From Sphingobacteriia bacterium (GTDB lineage: Bacteria > Bacteroidota > Bacteroidia > Bacteroidales > TTA-H9), in contig JAJTBW010000020.1 in NCBI GenBank assembly GCA_021286705.1, positions 1-34,021 on the forward strand: a stretch of DNA of 34,021 bases. The letters are read 5' to 3'. Shown here piece after piece: positions 24,712-34,012 of the stretch. Position numbers and translations under genes: made by a program. A model generated the notes under the pieces. That model was not told where the DNA came from. It saw only the letters and a program-made list of their open reading frames with translations, and ran no database searches. Within the stretch, counting starts at the first letter, position 1; every line of letters starts with the position of its first letter.

Positions 24712-25169
24712 TATCCGTAGGCTCTTCCTTCTATTTTGGTTGCAACCACTTTAAACGGAAGAACCTCCCTAACGGCAGGCATGTTGAATTTGAAATCGCG
24801 CTTAGCGTACTTTCTCATCATGACATTAAGGGCTTCAATACGCTCTTGTTCATCGTTGATGAATTCAACCTCCCCATACAATAAGACACTACGATATTTC
24901 ATACTCCATGAGCAGGCAACCTGTTCGTGCTGATATCTGAGTAAATGATCTGTACTGAATGCAACACAAACCTTAGGATTGTGCTTTAAAGCCTCTATTT
25001 TTTTCCCCTCCTTTGCTCCATGCAGATAAAGAACGCCGTTTTCATAGCCGAAATTTAACGGAACAACATAAGGCATCCCTTCAATATCTATCATTGAGAC
25101 ATAACAAACTTCACATTTGGCGATGATTTCTAATACCTCATCGCTATTTTCAACTATTCGATTCTTCAT
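24708..25169 (-). CDS. Pyridoxamine 5'-phosphate oxidase family flavoprotein (Nim-like)
   Basis: 153 aa, a split-barrel flavin-binding protein. VCYVSMIDIEGMPYVVPLNFGYENG (21-45) and LYLHGAKEGKKIEAL (47-61) match the N-terminal half of PNPOx/NimA-like proteins, and CSWSMKYRSVLLYGEVEFI lies in the second half. Members bind FMN, and some reduce nitro compounds or act on unknown substrates; no vitamin-B6 role should be assumed. Its 3' end overlaps the convergent lipoprotein gene by 4 nt. No exact promoter element was found in the 138-nt gap upstream. Confidence 0.85.
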   Translation of the reverse strand: MKNRIVENSDEVLEIIAKCEVCYVSMIDIEGMPYVVPLNFGYENGVLYLHGAKEGKKIEALKHNPKVCVAFSTDHLLRYQHEQVACSWSMKYRSVLLYGEVEFINDEQERIEALNVMMRKYAKRDFKFNMPAVREVLPFKVVATKIEGRAYGY

Positions 25170-25307
25170 TTCTGTTTATTATTGGTGTTAAAGCACTTCA
25201 CTTAGTTCTGATTGATGCACTGAGTTATCTCTAGAACCCTGTTCTAATCTGATCTCGTGGAGTCTATTTAGATTGATCTTATAAGCGTGAATTAAGCAAT
25301 CAATTGT

Positions 25308-25664
25308 TTATTCATTGGTGCTTTGAGGTCCCTCTGTCATTTTATTAATCACTGAATTGGCGGCTGCATTAAGAAGTGAAAATAGCAGTGCCGGCCAAAA
25401 TCCATCAACCAGAAAACCATCAACTAGCTTAGATGCCATCATGATGATTGCAGCGTTGATAACTAAAAGAAAGAGACCCAAGGTAAAAAAGGTAACCGGG
25501 ATGGTAAAGAGAATCAAGATTGGTTTGACAATGGTATTTAATAATGCCAATACAAACACTAGAATCATTGCACTCCAGAACCCTGAGATTGAAACTCCCG
25601 GAATTATTCTGGATAATAGCATCACAATTATTGCGGAGCCTAAAAATCGTATTATTGTTCTCAT
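25308..25664 (-). CDS. Small four-TM membrane protein, phage-holin-4-superfamily (YvlD-like)
   Basis: 118 aa from ATG 25664, with four hydrophobic segments: FLGSAIIVMLLSRIIPGVSI, FWSAMILVFVLALLNTIV, FTLGLFLLVINAAIIMMA and FWPALLFSLLNAAANSVI. The segment order with PGV after TM1 and N-T-I-V-K-P-I-L fits the widespread YvlD/phage_holin_4_2 family, whose members are usually chromosomal and not lytic. The frame is open to an ATG at 25718 inside the upstream gene. The ATG at 25664, 16 nt after that gene's stop, gives the family-typical N-terminus. It is likely cotranscribed with the outer-membrane peptidase-like gene upstream. Confidence 0.8.
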   Translation of the reverse strand: MRTIIRFLGSAIIVMLLSRIIPGVSISGFWSAMILVFVLALLNTIVKPILILFTIPVTFFTLGLFLLVINAAIIMMASKLVDGFLVDGFWPALLFSLLNAAANSVINKMTEGPQSTNE

Positions 25665-25680
25665 GGATTTAAATAAGAGG

Positions 25681-28539
25681 TTATCGTCGGAAGAAAAGAG
25701 CATCAAAGTTAGCAGCAAACATGATTTCTGCCAAACCAGTATTGTCAGGATTTATAAAGCTATATCGAATTCCCGTTGAAAAGGGAATTTGGATTCGGAA
25801 AAGATGATAATCACACCAAAGTTCCGTACCATAGCTACTAATTTGGTAATCCTCCGCATTTATTCTAATGGTACTTTGATCAAAGAAGAGAGCACCATGT
25901 ATACGTTTTATATATAGAAACATCATGCTTCCCGCATTCGGGTAGGCAATTGGAAATCTATAAGTTGACGAGAAATGTCCTGCCATTCTAAAAGGGATAT
26001 CGGCCACTCCCCGGGGCATTGAAAGGATTAGTCCGAACGGATTATCCACTTCACGTGTACGGCTTTCGAAGCCTAATGAAAGGCGCAAGCTCGAGTGCCG
26101 TGTAAAGCCCGGCACCCATAACGTTGGTTGTATTGCGAAACTGGCATACTGTTCTATTTTACTTTTGGGACAGATCTTGAGCTCTGAGTATATTCCAAAG
26201 CCTAGTCGGGGTTGCAGATCTAGTGCTGACAATCGTGTAATACGCGTCAGATTTAGGGTAAATCCTATTGTTGGATAATTATTTATTAGCTTTTCTGGAG
26301 CGTCAGGGTCATTGAAATAGACATTTACATGATCAAACCCTGCCTCAAAGCTACTGGTAAAGCGGGTAATCCGGTTTCCGTTTTCAAATACCATAGGTAT
26401 TGAGGCCTTAAGCGACGTTGATAGAACATTGTAGTCTCCAATGATTCTTCTATTTGACTTATTGTAATATGATGTTTTTCCTATCTCATCACTTACTTCC
26501 AGCGTCAGGACAGGGAGGAGCCCTGTGTAACTTATGTTGGTGTAAAATTTGTGTTTCCCGGGACTATCCTTATACTCATATCCAGCGGTTGTGATCATGG
26601 TTCCTAATAGATTTTGCGAGAAAAAGGAGACCCCGGGATATACCTCTTCATCATCTACAGAGATTGAAGCTGGTGTCCAACTGTGGAATTTAAAGAGATG
26701 AGATAATTTGGAATAATTAGAGGTTATAGTACTATCGCTATGATTCTTTGGTTTCTCAAATTGTCCGAAATCTTCCTGATAAAATCGATTAAGCGTTGTG
26801 TTTACATCGGATTTCACCTGTTTAGACTTATTGGCAAAGATTATTGTATCTGAACTAGAGCCTTTTCTTGCCTGCCATCCGTAGGGTGTGTAGGTGCTGA
26901 AAATGATCTCTCCTGAGTTGGTTATTGATGACATTGCGGCACCGAATGCCCCTCTTGCAACAGGGATAAACTGTTTTCTTATTCTATTATATATTGCAAT
27001 TATAGCTTCATCATTGAGTTGAGTTGTTACCAGACATTCTGATTGGGAGATTGCACATGGGTCATCAAGAAGAGTTTGGATTTTATCTGATACCCGAGTG
27101 ATATGACTATTTGAAAGGTCTATTTCGTAAAGAGCTTTTGAGTTGCCTTCAAGGACTATACATATCAGAGAGCTGTTAGTCATGAAGACTGGCTTCATTG
27201 CGATCTGCCCTGCCGGAAAGAGGATGGTGTGTAAAGGCTGTAGCTTTTTCCTTTTACGTAATGCTTTGGGGTCTGATGTGCTAAAAACTAATATTTTAGA
27301 GTTATTCGATTGCCCCCATTCAACTAGAGCAAGCAGAGAGCCATCCGATGATACAGAGGGGTTATACCATGAGCTCTTATTGCTTAAACGTTTTTTGCTT
27401 TTTTTATAAGTGTCATAGCACCAAAGCTCAGACCATGAAAGATGGCTCCAACGGGTTGATTGGCTAATCTCTGTCCAATAAATGATCCCATTATTGGCTG
27501 TAAGTGATGAGGGATCAACTCTTCCGACAGAGATAGTCCGTTTGATTTTTTGGGTAGTATCCCAAATGATTATTCTATCTCTTTCTCCCGGAATTCTTTG
27601 TATCGCGGTGAACATTGATGCATTAATCGATTTCACATAGAGCAGTGAACTCTCTTTTCGTAGTTTTGGAGTTATGTTACTGCCTGTTGGGGTTTCGACA
27701 GGGAGAGCTTTTAGTGAGTCAGCCATTTTCTCAAAGATTGCAGATAATGGGAGGCCTGTTTTCTTTTTTATAGCATACGATAGAGCTGCTGGACGCCATG
27801 CCTGAGCCCCTGATTGAGAAATAGCCTGAGGCCAGATATTTCGAGATGATAGGTTTCTGGTGTAGAAAACCATTTGGTATCCGAATTCATAACTATTTGC
27901 CTGAGTTTTATTATATGTACCAAAGGCACTTTTGTTGTAGGTCCAATCATCCTGTCTATGAAGTTGAGCGCGAAATACATTTATGAAAAGTGGGTCACGA
28001 CCACGTCCTGCTTTTGAGAGTAGCGTTTCAGAGTAGACCGCATCTCCCTCAAGGAGCCATGTTGGTAAATGAAGTCCTGCAACCGCACCGAGTACAACCT
28101 CACCAAATATAGAGGACAAAGTTCCTGTGAGGCCAACTTTTAGGGCATTCATTTGAAGGGCGTGTCTGTATTCATGTACGGCAAGTTGATCGGCCCATGG
28201 TTGTGCATAGGTGTCAAAAGGAGGTCTGGAAAAGAGTTCAATTCTTCGAGGTGCCCATGAGGTTACTCCATTTGATATCGAGGAAGAGGTGTGAAGGAGT
28301 AGGGGGAGGGTGAGTTTTGGACCAGGCATTACAAACTGCATCGAATCAGCATACCGGCTGAAAGAGTTATAGAACACTTTAGCAACAAGAGAGTCTGCTC
28401 TGGGATAGACCAAAGAAAAGTCTTTTGATTTTATTATTCTCCATCTAATTGAAGATGGATCAGTCCCACTGATGTAGAATTGTGAAAATGAATGTATCGA
28501 GAATAGTAAAAAGAGAAAGATAAGCCATCCTTTCTTCAT
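25681..28539 (-). CDS. Large outer-membrane protein: HExxH peptidase-like domain, beta-propeller, C-terminal beta-barrel
   Basis: 952 aa with a signal peptide (cut near SIHSFS-Q). The N-terminal domain contains HEYRH (122-126) in QLAVHEYRHALQM and, 38 residues later, LPTWLLEGDAVYSE with E164. This is the gluzincin arrangement (two His plus a downstream Glu in a W-x-x-E-G-x-A context) of peptidase-MA-like proteins. Residues about 310-570 show repeating strands typical of WD40/TolB-like propellers (IIIWDTTQ, ELWCYDTYKKSKKRLS, LYEIDLSNSHITRVSD). From about 620 to 952 the sequence is rich in alternating aromatic strands and ends ANFDALFFRR, consistent with an outer-membrane barrel. The peptidase residues look intact; activity is inferred. 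It is upstream of, and probably cotranscribed with, the holin-like gene. Confidence 0.75.
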   Translation of the reverse strand: MKKGWLIFLFLLFSIHSFSQFYISGTDPSSIRWRIIKSKDFSLVYPRADSLVAKVFYNSFSRYADSMQFVMPGPKLTLPLLLHTSSSISNGVTSWAPRRIELFSRPPFDTYAQPWADQLAVHEYRHALQMNALKVGLTGTLSSIFGEVVLGAVAGLHLPTWLLEGDAVYSETLLSKAGRGRDPLFINVFRAQLHRQDDWTYNKSAFGTYNKTQANSYEFGYQMVFYTRNLSSRNIWPQAISQSGAQAWRPAALSYAIKKKTGLPLSAIFEKMADSLKALPVETPTGSNITPKLRKESSLLYVKSINASMFTAIQRIPGERDRIIIWDTTQKIKRTISVGRVDPSSLTANNGIIYWTEISQSTRWSHLSWSELWCYDTYKKSKKRLSNKSSWYNPSVSSDGSLLALVEWGQSNNSKILVFSTSDPKALRKRKKLQPLHTILFPAGQIAMKPVFMTNSSLICIVLEGNSKALYEIDLSNSHITRVSDKIQTLLDDPCAISQSECLVTTQLNDEAIIAIYNRIRKQFIPVARGAFGAAMSSITNSGEIIFSTYTPYGWQARKGSSSDTIIFANKSKQVKSDVNTTLNRFYQEDFGQFEKPKNHSDSTITSNYSKLSHLFKFHSWTPASISVDDEEVYPGVSFFSQNLLGTMITTAGYEYKDSPGKHKFYTNISYTGLLPVLTLEVSDEIGKTSYYNKSNRRIIGDYNVLSTSLKASIPMVFENGNRITRFTSSFEAGFDHVNVYFNDPDAPEKLINNYPTIGFTLNLTRITRLSALDLQPRLGFGIYSELKICPKSKIEQYASFAIQPTLWVPGFTRHSSLRLSLGFESRTREVDNPFGLILSMPRGVADIPFRMAGHFSSTYRFPIAYPNAGSMMFLYIKRIHGALFFDQSTIRINAEDYQISSYGTELWCDYHLFRIQIPFSTGIRYSFINPDNTGLAEIMFAANFDALFFRR

Positions 28540-28577
28540 GAGCTCAAATGTTAATGAGTTAGCACGCTAAACCAAGT

Positions 28578-28595
28578 ATTAGATTGAAATCTAAT
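28578..28595. promoter_or_regulatory. Inverted repeat upstream of the peptidase-barrel gene (possible operator)
   Basis: ATTAGATT-GA-AATCTAAT is a perfect 8-bp inverted repeat with a 2-nt spacer, 39 nt before the minus-strand start at 28539. It has no T-run and lies 68 nt after the rluA-type stop, so a regulator site is more likely than a terminator. No exact TAnnTTTG was found nearby. Confidence 0.4.
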
Positions 28596-28662
28596 GCCAA
28601 TATATGGAAATAAAGAATAGGAGATCAGGAAATACCTGTTTCCGTATTAGTAAGACTCTGTT

Positions 28663-29364
28663 TTATATGATTGTTGACATGAAGTAATCCCAGAGACTGT
28701 CGGAAGGGGGATCTGCCGTAACAGAAACAGGAGTTTTAAGGGTAGGGTGAATGAGTGTTACGGAGCGAGCATGAAGATGAATAAATGCACCTTCGTTAGA
28801 TCTTGGGAATCCATACTTTAAGTCGCCTTTTATGGGGCAGCCTATTGATGCAAGTTGAGCTCTTATTTGGTGATGTCTACCTGTAAATAGTTTAACCTCG
28901 ACGAGGTGAAACCTATCACTGGATGCAAGTAGTTTGTATGCTAATTCGGCTTTTAGGGCATTCTGTTTTTCATGATCGTAGCAGTACGATTTATTCTGTT
29001 TCTCGTTACGTACCATCCAAGAGACAAGGTGATCTTCCTCTTTGGGTGGTTTGTTTTTTACTACAGCCCAATATGTTTTATCAAACTGCCGCTCTCGAAG
29101 TTGCTCATTGAGGCGGGTAAGTCCTTTGCTAGTTCTGGCAAAGACAACCGCTCCGCTGACTGGGCGGTCAAGACGATGCACCACTCCAATAAAGGCTTTT
29201 CCGGGTTTGTTGTATTTCTCTGCTATGTAGGCAGCAACTTTATCACTAAGAGGGGTATCGCCGGTTTTGTCTCCCTGTACGATTTCTGAGGGAAGTTTAT
29301 TGATTATGATCAGGTGGTTATCTTCGTAAAGTATCCGATCAGTCAGCGGTGAGGTATTGATCAT
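28663..29364 (-). CDS. RluA-family RNA pseudouridine synthase
   Basis: 233 aa, converting specific uridines in rRNA or tRNA to pseudouridine. The catalytic motif VVHRLDRPVSGAVVFA (61-76) contains D66. The N-terminal strand ILYEDNHLIIINKLPSEIVQ and the later GRHHQIRAQLASIGCPIKGDLKYG motif are both typical. There is no N-terminal S4 domain. The exact target site cannot be assigned. Its ATG overlaps the stop of panB by one base (TAATG), so the two are translationally coupled. Confidence 0.93.
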   Translation of the reverse strand: MINTSPLTDRILYEDNHLIIINKLPSEIVQGDKTGDTPLSDKVAAYIAEKYNKPGKAFIGVVHRLDRPVSGAVVFARTSKGLTRLNEQLRERQFDKTYWAVVKNKPPKEEDHLVSWMVRNEKQNKSYCYDHEKQNALKAELAYKLLASSDRFHLVEVKLFTGRHHQIRAQLASIGCPIKGDLKYGFPRSNEGAFIHLHARSVTLIHPTLKTPVSVTADPPSDSLWDYFMSTII

Positions 29365-30218
29365 TAGTATGATTCCCTTTCGTTAGGAAAGTTTTTTGTT
29401 TTTACATCATTAATATACGATTGAACAGAGCCTTTAATCTCTTCATAGAGGTTGTGGTAGCGTCTTAGGAAGCGTGGGGAGAAACCATGGGTAATGCCTA
29501 GCATATCATGTAAAACTAAAACTTGTCCATCGACATGGTTGCCGGCTCCGATACCAATGGTTGGGATCTGTAATCCGGTGCTCACCTGTTCAGCTAAAGA
29601 TGCTGGTATTTTCTCAAGTACTAATGCAAATGAACCACACTCTTCTAAGAGATGAGCATCAGCGATTAGTTTCTGAGCCTCTTTCTCTTCACGTGCTCTG
29701 ACGGTATATGTTCCAAATTTATGGATACTCTGAGGGGTAAGTCCTAAGTGACCCATTACAGGGATGCCAGCAGATAAGATTCGCTCTATTGACTCCTGAA
29801 TCTCTTTTCCCCCTTCTATCTTGATTGCATTAGCACCCGACTCTTTCATGATACGGATGGCTGAGTGTAGAGCCTCTTTTGAGTTCCCTTGATAAGTCCC
29901 AAAGGGTAAGTCAACCACAACTAAAGCTCTTTCAACCGCTCTGACCACAGATGAGGCATGATATATCATCTCGTTAAGAGTGATAGGGAGCGTAGATTTG
30001 TGCCCTGCCATGACATTAGAGGCACTATCACCCACTAAGATGACATCTATTCCAGCTGCATCAAGAATGGCTGCCATACTATAATCGTATGCAGTCAGCA
30101 TAGAGATTTTCTCTTTGCGGAGCTTCATCTCGTGTAATACATGGGTTGTGATACGGGGATATTTTTTAGGACTGCTCTTGTCGCCGGTTGGCTCCTGATC
30201 AGATACTGCTATACTCAT
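29364..30218 (-). CDS. panB: 3-methyl-2-oxobutanoate hydroxymethyltransferase
   Basis: First committed enzyme of pantothenate synthesis: it adds a hydroxymethyl group from 5,10-methylene-THF to 2-oxoisovalerate to give ketopantoate. 284 aa, slightly longer than usual because of about 20 extra N-terminal residues. Metal and substrate residues are in place: D64 in [14 protein letters not shown]103 in [11 protein letters not shown]135 in IKIEGG, and catalytic E202 in [10 protein letters not shown]. The C-terminal [20 protein letters not shown] segment is also diagnostic. No panC or panD lies in the window. It has a good TTTG-N20-TAATTTTG promoter on the minus strand. Confidence 0.97.
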   Translation of the reverse strand: MSIAVSDQEPTGDKSSPKKYPRITTHVLHEMKLRKEKISMLTAYDYSMAAILDAAGIDVILVGDSASNVMAGHKSTLPITLNEMIYHASSVVRAVERALVVVDLPFGTYQGNSKEALHSAIRIMKESGANAIKIEGGKEIQESIERILSAGIPVMGHLGLTPQSIHKFGTYTVRAREEKEAQKLIADAHLLEECGSFALVLEKIPASLAEQVSTGLQIPTIGIGAGNHVDGQVLVLHDMLGITHGFSPRFLRRYHNLYEEIKGSVQSYINDVKTKNFPNERESY

Positions 30219-30273
30219 GTTTTTGTATTTATTAAACCAATTTCTTAAGTATTGGTCTTAATTATATGTAATG

Positions 30274-30305
30274 CAAAATTACTCATGACACGGGTGAAAA
30301 TCAAA
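30274..30305 (-). promoter_or_regulatory. Promoter of panB-rluA
   Basis: On the minus strand TTTG (30305-30302) is followed after 20 nt by TAATTTTG (30281-30274), an excellent match to the Bacteroidetes -33/-7 pair. The leader to the panB ATG is about 50 nt. Confidence 0.7.
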
Positions 30306-30368
30306 CTTGTTGTTAACTTTGCCTCTAATCACTCTATAGCAATGCAATTTAGACGGATTAATACATGG

Positions 30369-30395
30369 TTGTTCTTCAGATATTGTTTACATTTG
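30369..30395 (+). promoter_or_regulatory. Candidate promoter of the 352-aa lipoprotein gene
   Basis: TACATTTG (30388-30395) fits TAnnTTTG; a TTG at 30369-30371 is a possible, slightly close, -33 element. A second -7 match, TAACTTTG, lies at 30314-30321. Either could serve the gene at 30456. Confidence 0.45.
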
Positions 30396-30455
30396 TGCCA
30401 TACCTGTGATAACCTGTACTGAAAATAAATAAGCGATTAATTTAAGCTTTAGTCT

Positions 30456-31514
30456 ATGAGAAACAGACTTCTTCTTCTTGTGGCCGGACTGGCTTTTCTG
30501 TTGAGTTCATGTAAAACAGATTTTGATCTTAATGCTGAATGGAAAGATATAACCATTGTTTATGGTGTTCTCGATCCTGGGAAATCGGTTCAGCAAGTCC
30601 GCATAAATAAAGCCTTTCTTGGTAGCGGTAGTGCTTTAGAGTATGCTCAGATTGTAGACTCTATCCATTATGATACTGCGGTCATTAATGCCGTATTGGA
30701 AGAGTATGTTAATAATGCTCTCACCAGAACAATCAAACTTAAACCCGTGTGGGTTGATAGGGATAGTGTTAATGTAGGGCCTTTCTATAATCCCGACTTC
30801 CCTAAAGTGATTGTCTATAAGACTGTGAAATATAACTATCATGCTATAAATGGTAAGGATACCACATGGCTTAACCCATCTGCTACCTTTAAAGTTATCA
30901 TTACCAATAAGAAGAGTGGTAAAATCATCTCCTCAGAAGCACCTCTTGTTAGTGGGATAAAGCTGGTATCTCCGGTTTATAACTCGGCTAATCCGCAATT
31001 GAGTGTGACTAATGCATCTAACGTCAACTTTAATTTGAAGTGGACTGCAGGGGACAATGGTAAGAGGTATAGCACAACTATGCGTTTCTTCTATAAAGAG
31101 TATGTTCCCGGTACGGTTGATACAACGATTAAGTATGTAGATTATACTTTCCCAACACTTAAACGTGATAAAACTATTCAGTCAACCACTCAGATGAGTG
31201 TTTCTGTCGTGGGGTCTAGTTACTATGCTTCACTTAAATCACTTGTTCCCTATAACCGCGATGTTCGTCGTATCCCCTATCGTATGACAGTTATGTTCTA
31301 TGTCCTAGGAGAAGAGGCAAGTACTTACCTTGATGTTAATAGCAATACCGGTGGCTTAGTTGAGGATAAAGTTGAGTATACCAATATTGATAATGGTTAT
31401 GGAATATTCTCAGCTGAGATGTCTCTGAATTATACATTCAAGATCTCCTCAACAATGCAATATGAGCTTCAGAGTTATTTCCAAAGCATAGATGGGAGCT
31501 TTATTAAGCCCTAA
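30456..31514 (+). CDS. Surface or outer-membrane lipoprotein, possibly DUF4249-like
   Basis: 352 aa with a signal peptide and lipobox LLSSC (lipidated C19). The mature protein begins KTDFDLNAEWKDITIVYGVLDPGKSVQQVRINKAFLG, a pattern of an early beta domain resembling DUF4249-type lipoproteins of Bacteroidetes. The rest is beta-rich, with alternating hydrophobic strands and no enzymatic motif. It is monocistronic with its own terminator; no SusC/TonB receptor partner is adjacent. Function is unknown. Confidence 0.8.
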   Translation: MRNRLLLLVAGLAFLLSSCKTDFDLNAEWKDITIVYGVLDPGKSVQQVRINKAFLGSGSALEYAQIVDSIHYDTAVINAVLEEYVNNALTRTIKLKPVWVDRDSVNVGPFYNPDFPKVIVYKTVKYNYHAINGKDTTWLNPSATFKVIITNKKSGKIISSEAPLVSGIKLVSPVYNSANPQLSVTNASNVNFNLKWTAGDNGKRYSTTMRFFYKEYVPGTVDTTIKYVDYTFPTLKRDKTIQSTTQMSVSVVGSSYYASLKSLVPYNRDVRRIPYRMTVMFYVLGEEASTYLDVNSNTGGLVEDKVEYTNIDNGYGIFSAEMSLNYTFKISSTMQYELQSYFQSIDGSFIKP

Positions 31515-31535
31515 GTAAACAATCTTATTAGCATG

Positions 31536-31575
31536 AAAGGCGATTGTAAGGCTAGTGCTTGCAATCGCCTTTTTT
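31536..31575 (+). terminator. Terminator of the lipoprotein gene
   Basis: AAAGGCGATTGTAAG (31536-31550) pairs with CTTGCAATCGCCTTT (31558-31572) with one G-U pair and a 7-nt loop, followed by T residues to 31575. Confidence 0.92.
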
Positions 31576-31879
31576 GTATCACTATTCTCAGTGTCAATTT
31601 GCTTGAAAAAATGGCGTGAAATGAGAGAAAGTGGATGAAAGAATTATGCCGTTTTGTCATGTTTTTGTCACTTAGTTAAGTGATTCCTTGAGATGGTATC
31701 TTAATGTGATGTGTTTTAGGATTAAGGTAAGTTATTGATAATCTGTTACTGATTGATGCTCTTTTTTTTGAGGGTTTAAATGAGCATTAGTTAAAGAGGT
31801 AAGAAATGGCTTTTGGCATAATGATTGAGAAGCCTCATGCAGCGAATAAAATATAATAACAGACATAATATCTACTGAA
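31576..31879. other. Intergenic region upstream of dnaK
   Basis: 304 nt with no gene. There is no CIRCE element and no exact TAnnTTTG. Two near-direct repeats, GTTTTGTCAT (31651-31660) and GTTTTTGTCA (31661-31670), lie next to an imperfect palindrome CACTTA-GT-TAAGTG (31669-31682). These are possible regulatory sites for dnaK, but position is the only evidence. Confidence 0.4.
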
Positions 31880-33784
31880 ATGGGTAAAATTATTGGAATC
31901 GACTTAGGAACCACCAACTCATGTGTTGCCGTAATGGAAGGTAACGAGCCTGTTGTGATTCCCAACAGTGAAGGAAGAAGAACAACTCCTTCAATCGTAG
32001 CATTTACAGAAAATGGAGAGAGAAAGGTAGGTGATCCTGCAAAACGTCAAGCTATCACCAATCCTCATAAAACCGTATATTCAATTAAACGTTTTATGGG
32101 AGAGAACTTTGATCGCGTTAATGCGGAAGTATCAAGGGTTCCTTATAAAGTGGTAAAAGGTGATAATAACACTCCACGTGTTGTGATTGATGATCGTCAA
32201 TTTACTCCTCAAGAGATCTCTGCCATGGTTCTTCAAAAGATGAAGAAGACCGCAGAGGATTATCTTGGACAGGAGGTGACAGAAGCCGTTATTACTGTTC
32301 CCGCTTATTTTAGCGATTCACAGCGTCAGGCTACAAAAGAGGCTGGTGAGATTGCTGGTTTAAAGGTTAGACGTATTATAAATGAACCAACAGCTGCTGC
32401 CTTGGCTTATGGCCTTGATAAGAAGCATCATGATATGAAGATCGCCGTTTATGACTTAGGTGGAGGTACATTTGATGTATCTATCCTTGAGTTAGGTGAT
32501 GGTGTATTTGAGGTGAAATCGACAAATGGAGATACCCACTTAGGTGGTGACGACTTCGATCAAGCGGTTATCAACTGGTTGGCTGATGAGTTTAAGAATG
32601 ATGAGGGCATTGATCTTCGCCGTGATGCGATGGCCTTACAACGTTTGAAAGAGGCTGCTGAAAAAGCTAAGATTGAGCTGTCAAGTTCAAATGAGACAGA
32701 GATCAATCTTCCTTACATCATGCCTGTTGATGGCGTACCTAAACACTTGGTTCGCAAATTGACCCGTGCAAAATTCGAAATGCTTATTGATGATTTGGTT
32801 AAGCGTACTATTGAGCCCTGTCGTAAGGCACTTCAAGATGCTAACCTTCAGGCTTCAGATATTGATGAGGTTATTCTGGTTGGTGGATCAACTCGTGTAC
32901 CTATCATTCAAAAGGTAGTGGAAGATTTCTTCCGTAAGTCTCCTTCAAAGGGTGTAAATCCTGACGAAGTGGTAGCTGTTGGTGCTGCAATTCAGGGTGG
33001 TGTATTAACAGGTGAAGTAAAGGATGTACTTCTTCTTGATGTAACTCCTTTGTCATTAGGTATCGAGACACTGGGTGGTGTAATGACTCGCCTGATAGAA
33101 TCAAATACTACTATTCCTACCCGCAAGTCAGAAACATTCTCTACTGCAAGCGATAGCCAGCCTTCAGTTGAAATCCATATCCTACAAGGTGAGCGTCCTA
33201 TGGCTAACCAGAATAAGAGTCTTGGTCGCTTTCACTTAGATGGTATCCCCCCTGCACCACGTGGTGTTCCTCAGATTGAGGTAACTTTTGATATCGATGC
33301 TAATGGTATTCTACATGTTAGTGCAAAGGATAAAGCAACTGGCAAGTCACAGCAGATTCGTATTGAGGCCTCTTCTGGTTTGACCGATGAAGAGATCAAG
33401 AGAATGAAGGCTGAAGCAGAAGCTAATGCTGATGCAGACAAGAAAGCTAAAGAGCAAATTGATAAGCTGAACTCAGCCGATAGCATGATCTTCCAGACTG
33501 AAAAGCAACTGAAAGAGTATGGTGATAAACTACCTGCTGATAAAAAGGGTGCTATTGAGAGCGCATTAGAGCAACTAAAGAGTGCTCATAAGGCTCAGGA
33601 TATTGCTGGTATTGATGCTGCAATGGAGGCCTTAAACCAAGCATGGCAGGCTGCAAGTCAGGATATGTATAATGCTACCAACCAACAGGGTGGTCAAACT
33701 GATCCTAACGCTGGTGGTCAGCAGGGCAACAACGGCGGCAAAGATGGTGCTGTTGAAGATGCAGACTTTGAAGAGGTGAAGTAA
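31880..33784 (+). CDS. dnaK: Hsp70 chaperone DnaK
   Basis: ATP-dependent cytoplasmic chaperone, 634 aa, full length. The nucleotide-binding domain opens [20 protein letters not shown]; later signatures include [18 protein letters not shown] and [17 protein letters not shown]. The substrate-binding domain contains [21 protein letters not shown] helical lid follows, then a Gln/Gly/Asn-rich tail and the C-terminus DADFEEVK. No grpE or dnaJ is adjacent, so dnaK stands alone here, with a strong terminator after it. Confidence 0.99.
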   Translation: MGKIIGIDLGTTNSCVAVMEGNEPVVIPNSEGRRTTPSIVAFTENGERKVGDPAKRQAITNPHKTVYSIKRFMGENFDRVNAEVSRVPYKVVKGDNNTPRVVIDDRQFTPQEISAMVLQKMKKTAEDYLGQEVTEAVITVPAYFSDSQRQATKEAGEIAGLKVRRIINEPTAAALAYGLDKKHHDMKIAVYDLGGGTFDVSILELGDGVFEVKSTNGDTHLGGDDFDQAVINWLADEFKNDEGIDLRRDAMALQRLKEAAEKAKIELSSSNETEINLPYIMPVDGVPKHLVRKLTRAKFEMLIDDLVKRTIEPCRKALQDANLQASDIDEVILVGGSTRVPIIQKVVEDFFRKSPSKGVNPDEVVAVGAAIQGGVLTGEVKDVLLLDVTPLSLGIETLGGVMTRLIESNTTIPTRKSETFSTASDSQPSVEIHILQGERPMANQNKSLGRFHLDGIPPAPRGVPQIEVTFDIDANGILHVSAKDKATGKSQQIRIEASSGLTDEEIKRMKAEAEANADADKKAKEQIDKLNSADSMIFQTEKQLKEYGDKLPADKKGAIESALEQLKSAHKAQDIAGIDAAMEALNQAWQAASQDMYNATNQQGGQTDPNAGGQQGNNGGKDGAVEDADFEEVK

Positions 33785-33815
33785 TATCTGTTAAAATAGA
33801 TACTTAACCATAGTT

Positions 33816-33852
33816 AATCCCCGGTAAGCAATTGACTTACCGGGGATTTTCG
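33816..33852 (+). terminator. Terminator of dnaK
   Basis: AATCCCCGGTAAG (33816-33828) and CTTACCGGGGATT (33836-33848) form a perfect 13-bp stem with a 7-nt loop; TT follows directly. Confidence 0.9.
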
Positions 33853-33922
33853 TTTAATGCACTTCTTGATAGTGTTGCTTTCTATTGATCCTATATCATT
33901 CGCATTGGATATAGCATTTGTC

Positions 33923-34012
33923 AGCCAGTAGCCAGTTGTCAGTAGCTGTTTAGTGCTTGCAAAGCCTTGAATTCTTGAATTTTGAATTTAGCCAGCGGCC
34001 AGTAGCCAGCAG
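33923..34012. repeat. Heptamer-phased repeats (GCCAGTA type) with TTGAATTTTGAAT module
   Basis: GCCAGTA, GCCAGTT, GTCAGTA and GCTGTTT follow each other at 7-nt steps from 33923. TTGAATTCTTGAATTTTGAAT lies at 33967-33987, then GCCAGCG, GCCAGTA, GCCAGCA and GC (33991-34012) are again in steps of 7. The same units and module occur at 50-112. No gene is present between the dnaK terminator and the window end. Confidence 0.8.

Noticed and set aside
25308-25664. Holin-like gene as evidence for a prophage
   Set aside because: The YvlD/holin-4 family is common on bacterial chromosomes, and no lysin, terminase, integrase or structural phage gene is present.
25357-25779. Plus-strand 140-codon ORF
   Set aside because: It is antisense to the holin-like gene, low in hydrophobic periodicity and without family features; it is a shadow of the opposite strand.
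28628-28643. GGAAA/TTTCC hairpin as terminator of the rluA-type gene
   Set aside because: The stem is only 5 bp and no T-run follows on the minus strand.
30342-30422. 26-codon ATG frame upstream of the 352-aa lipoprotein as a leader peptide
   Set aside because: It overlaps a candidate promoter, lacks any attenuator structure and shows no composition expected of a regulatory leader.
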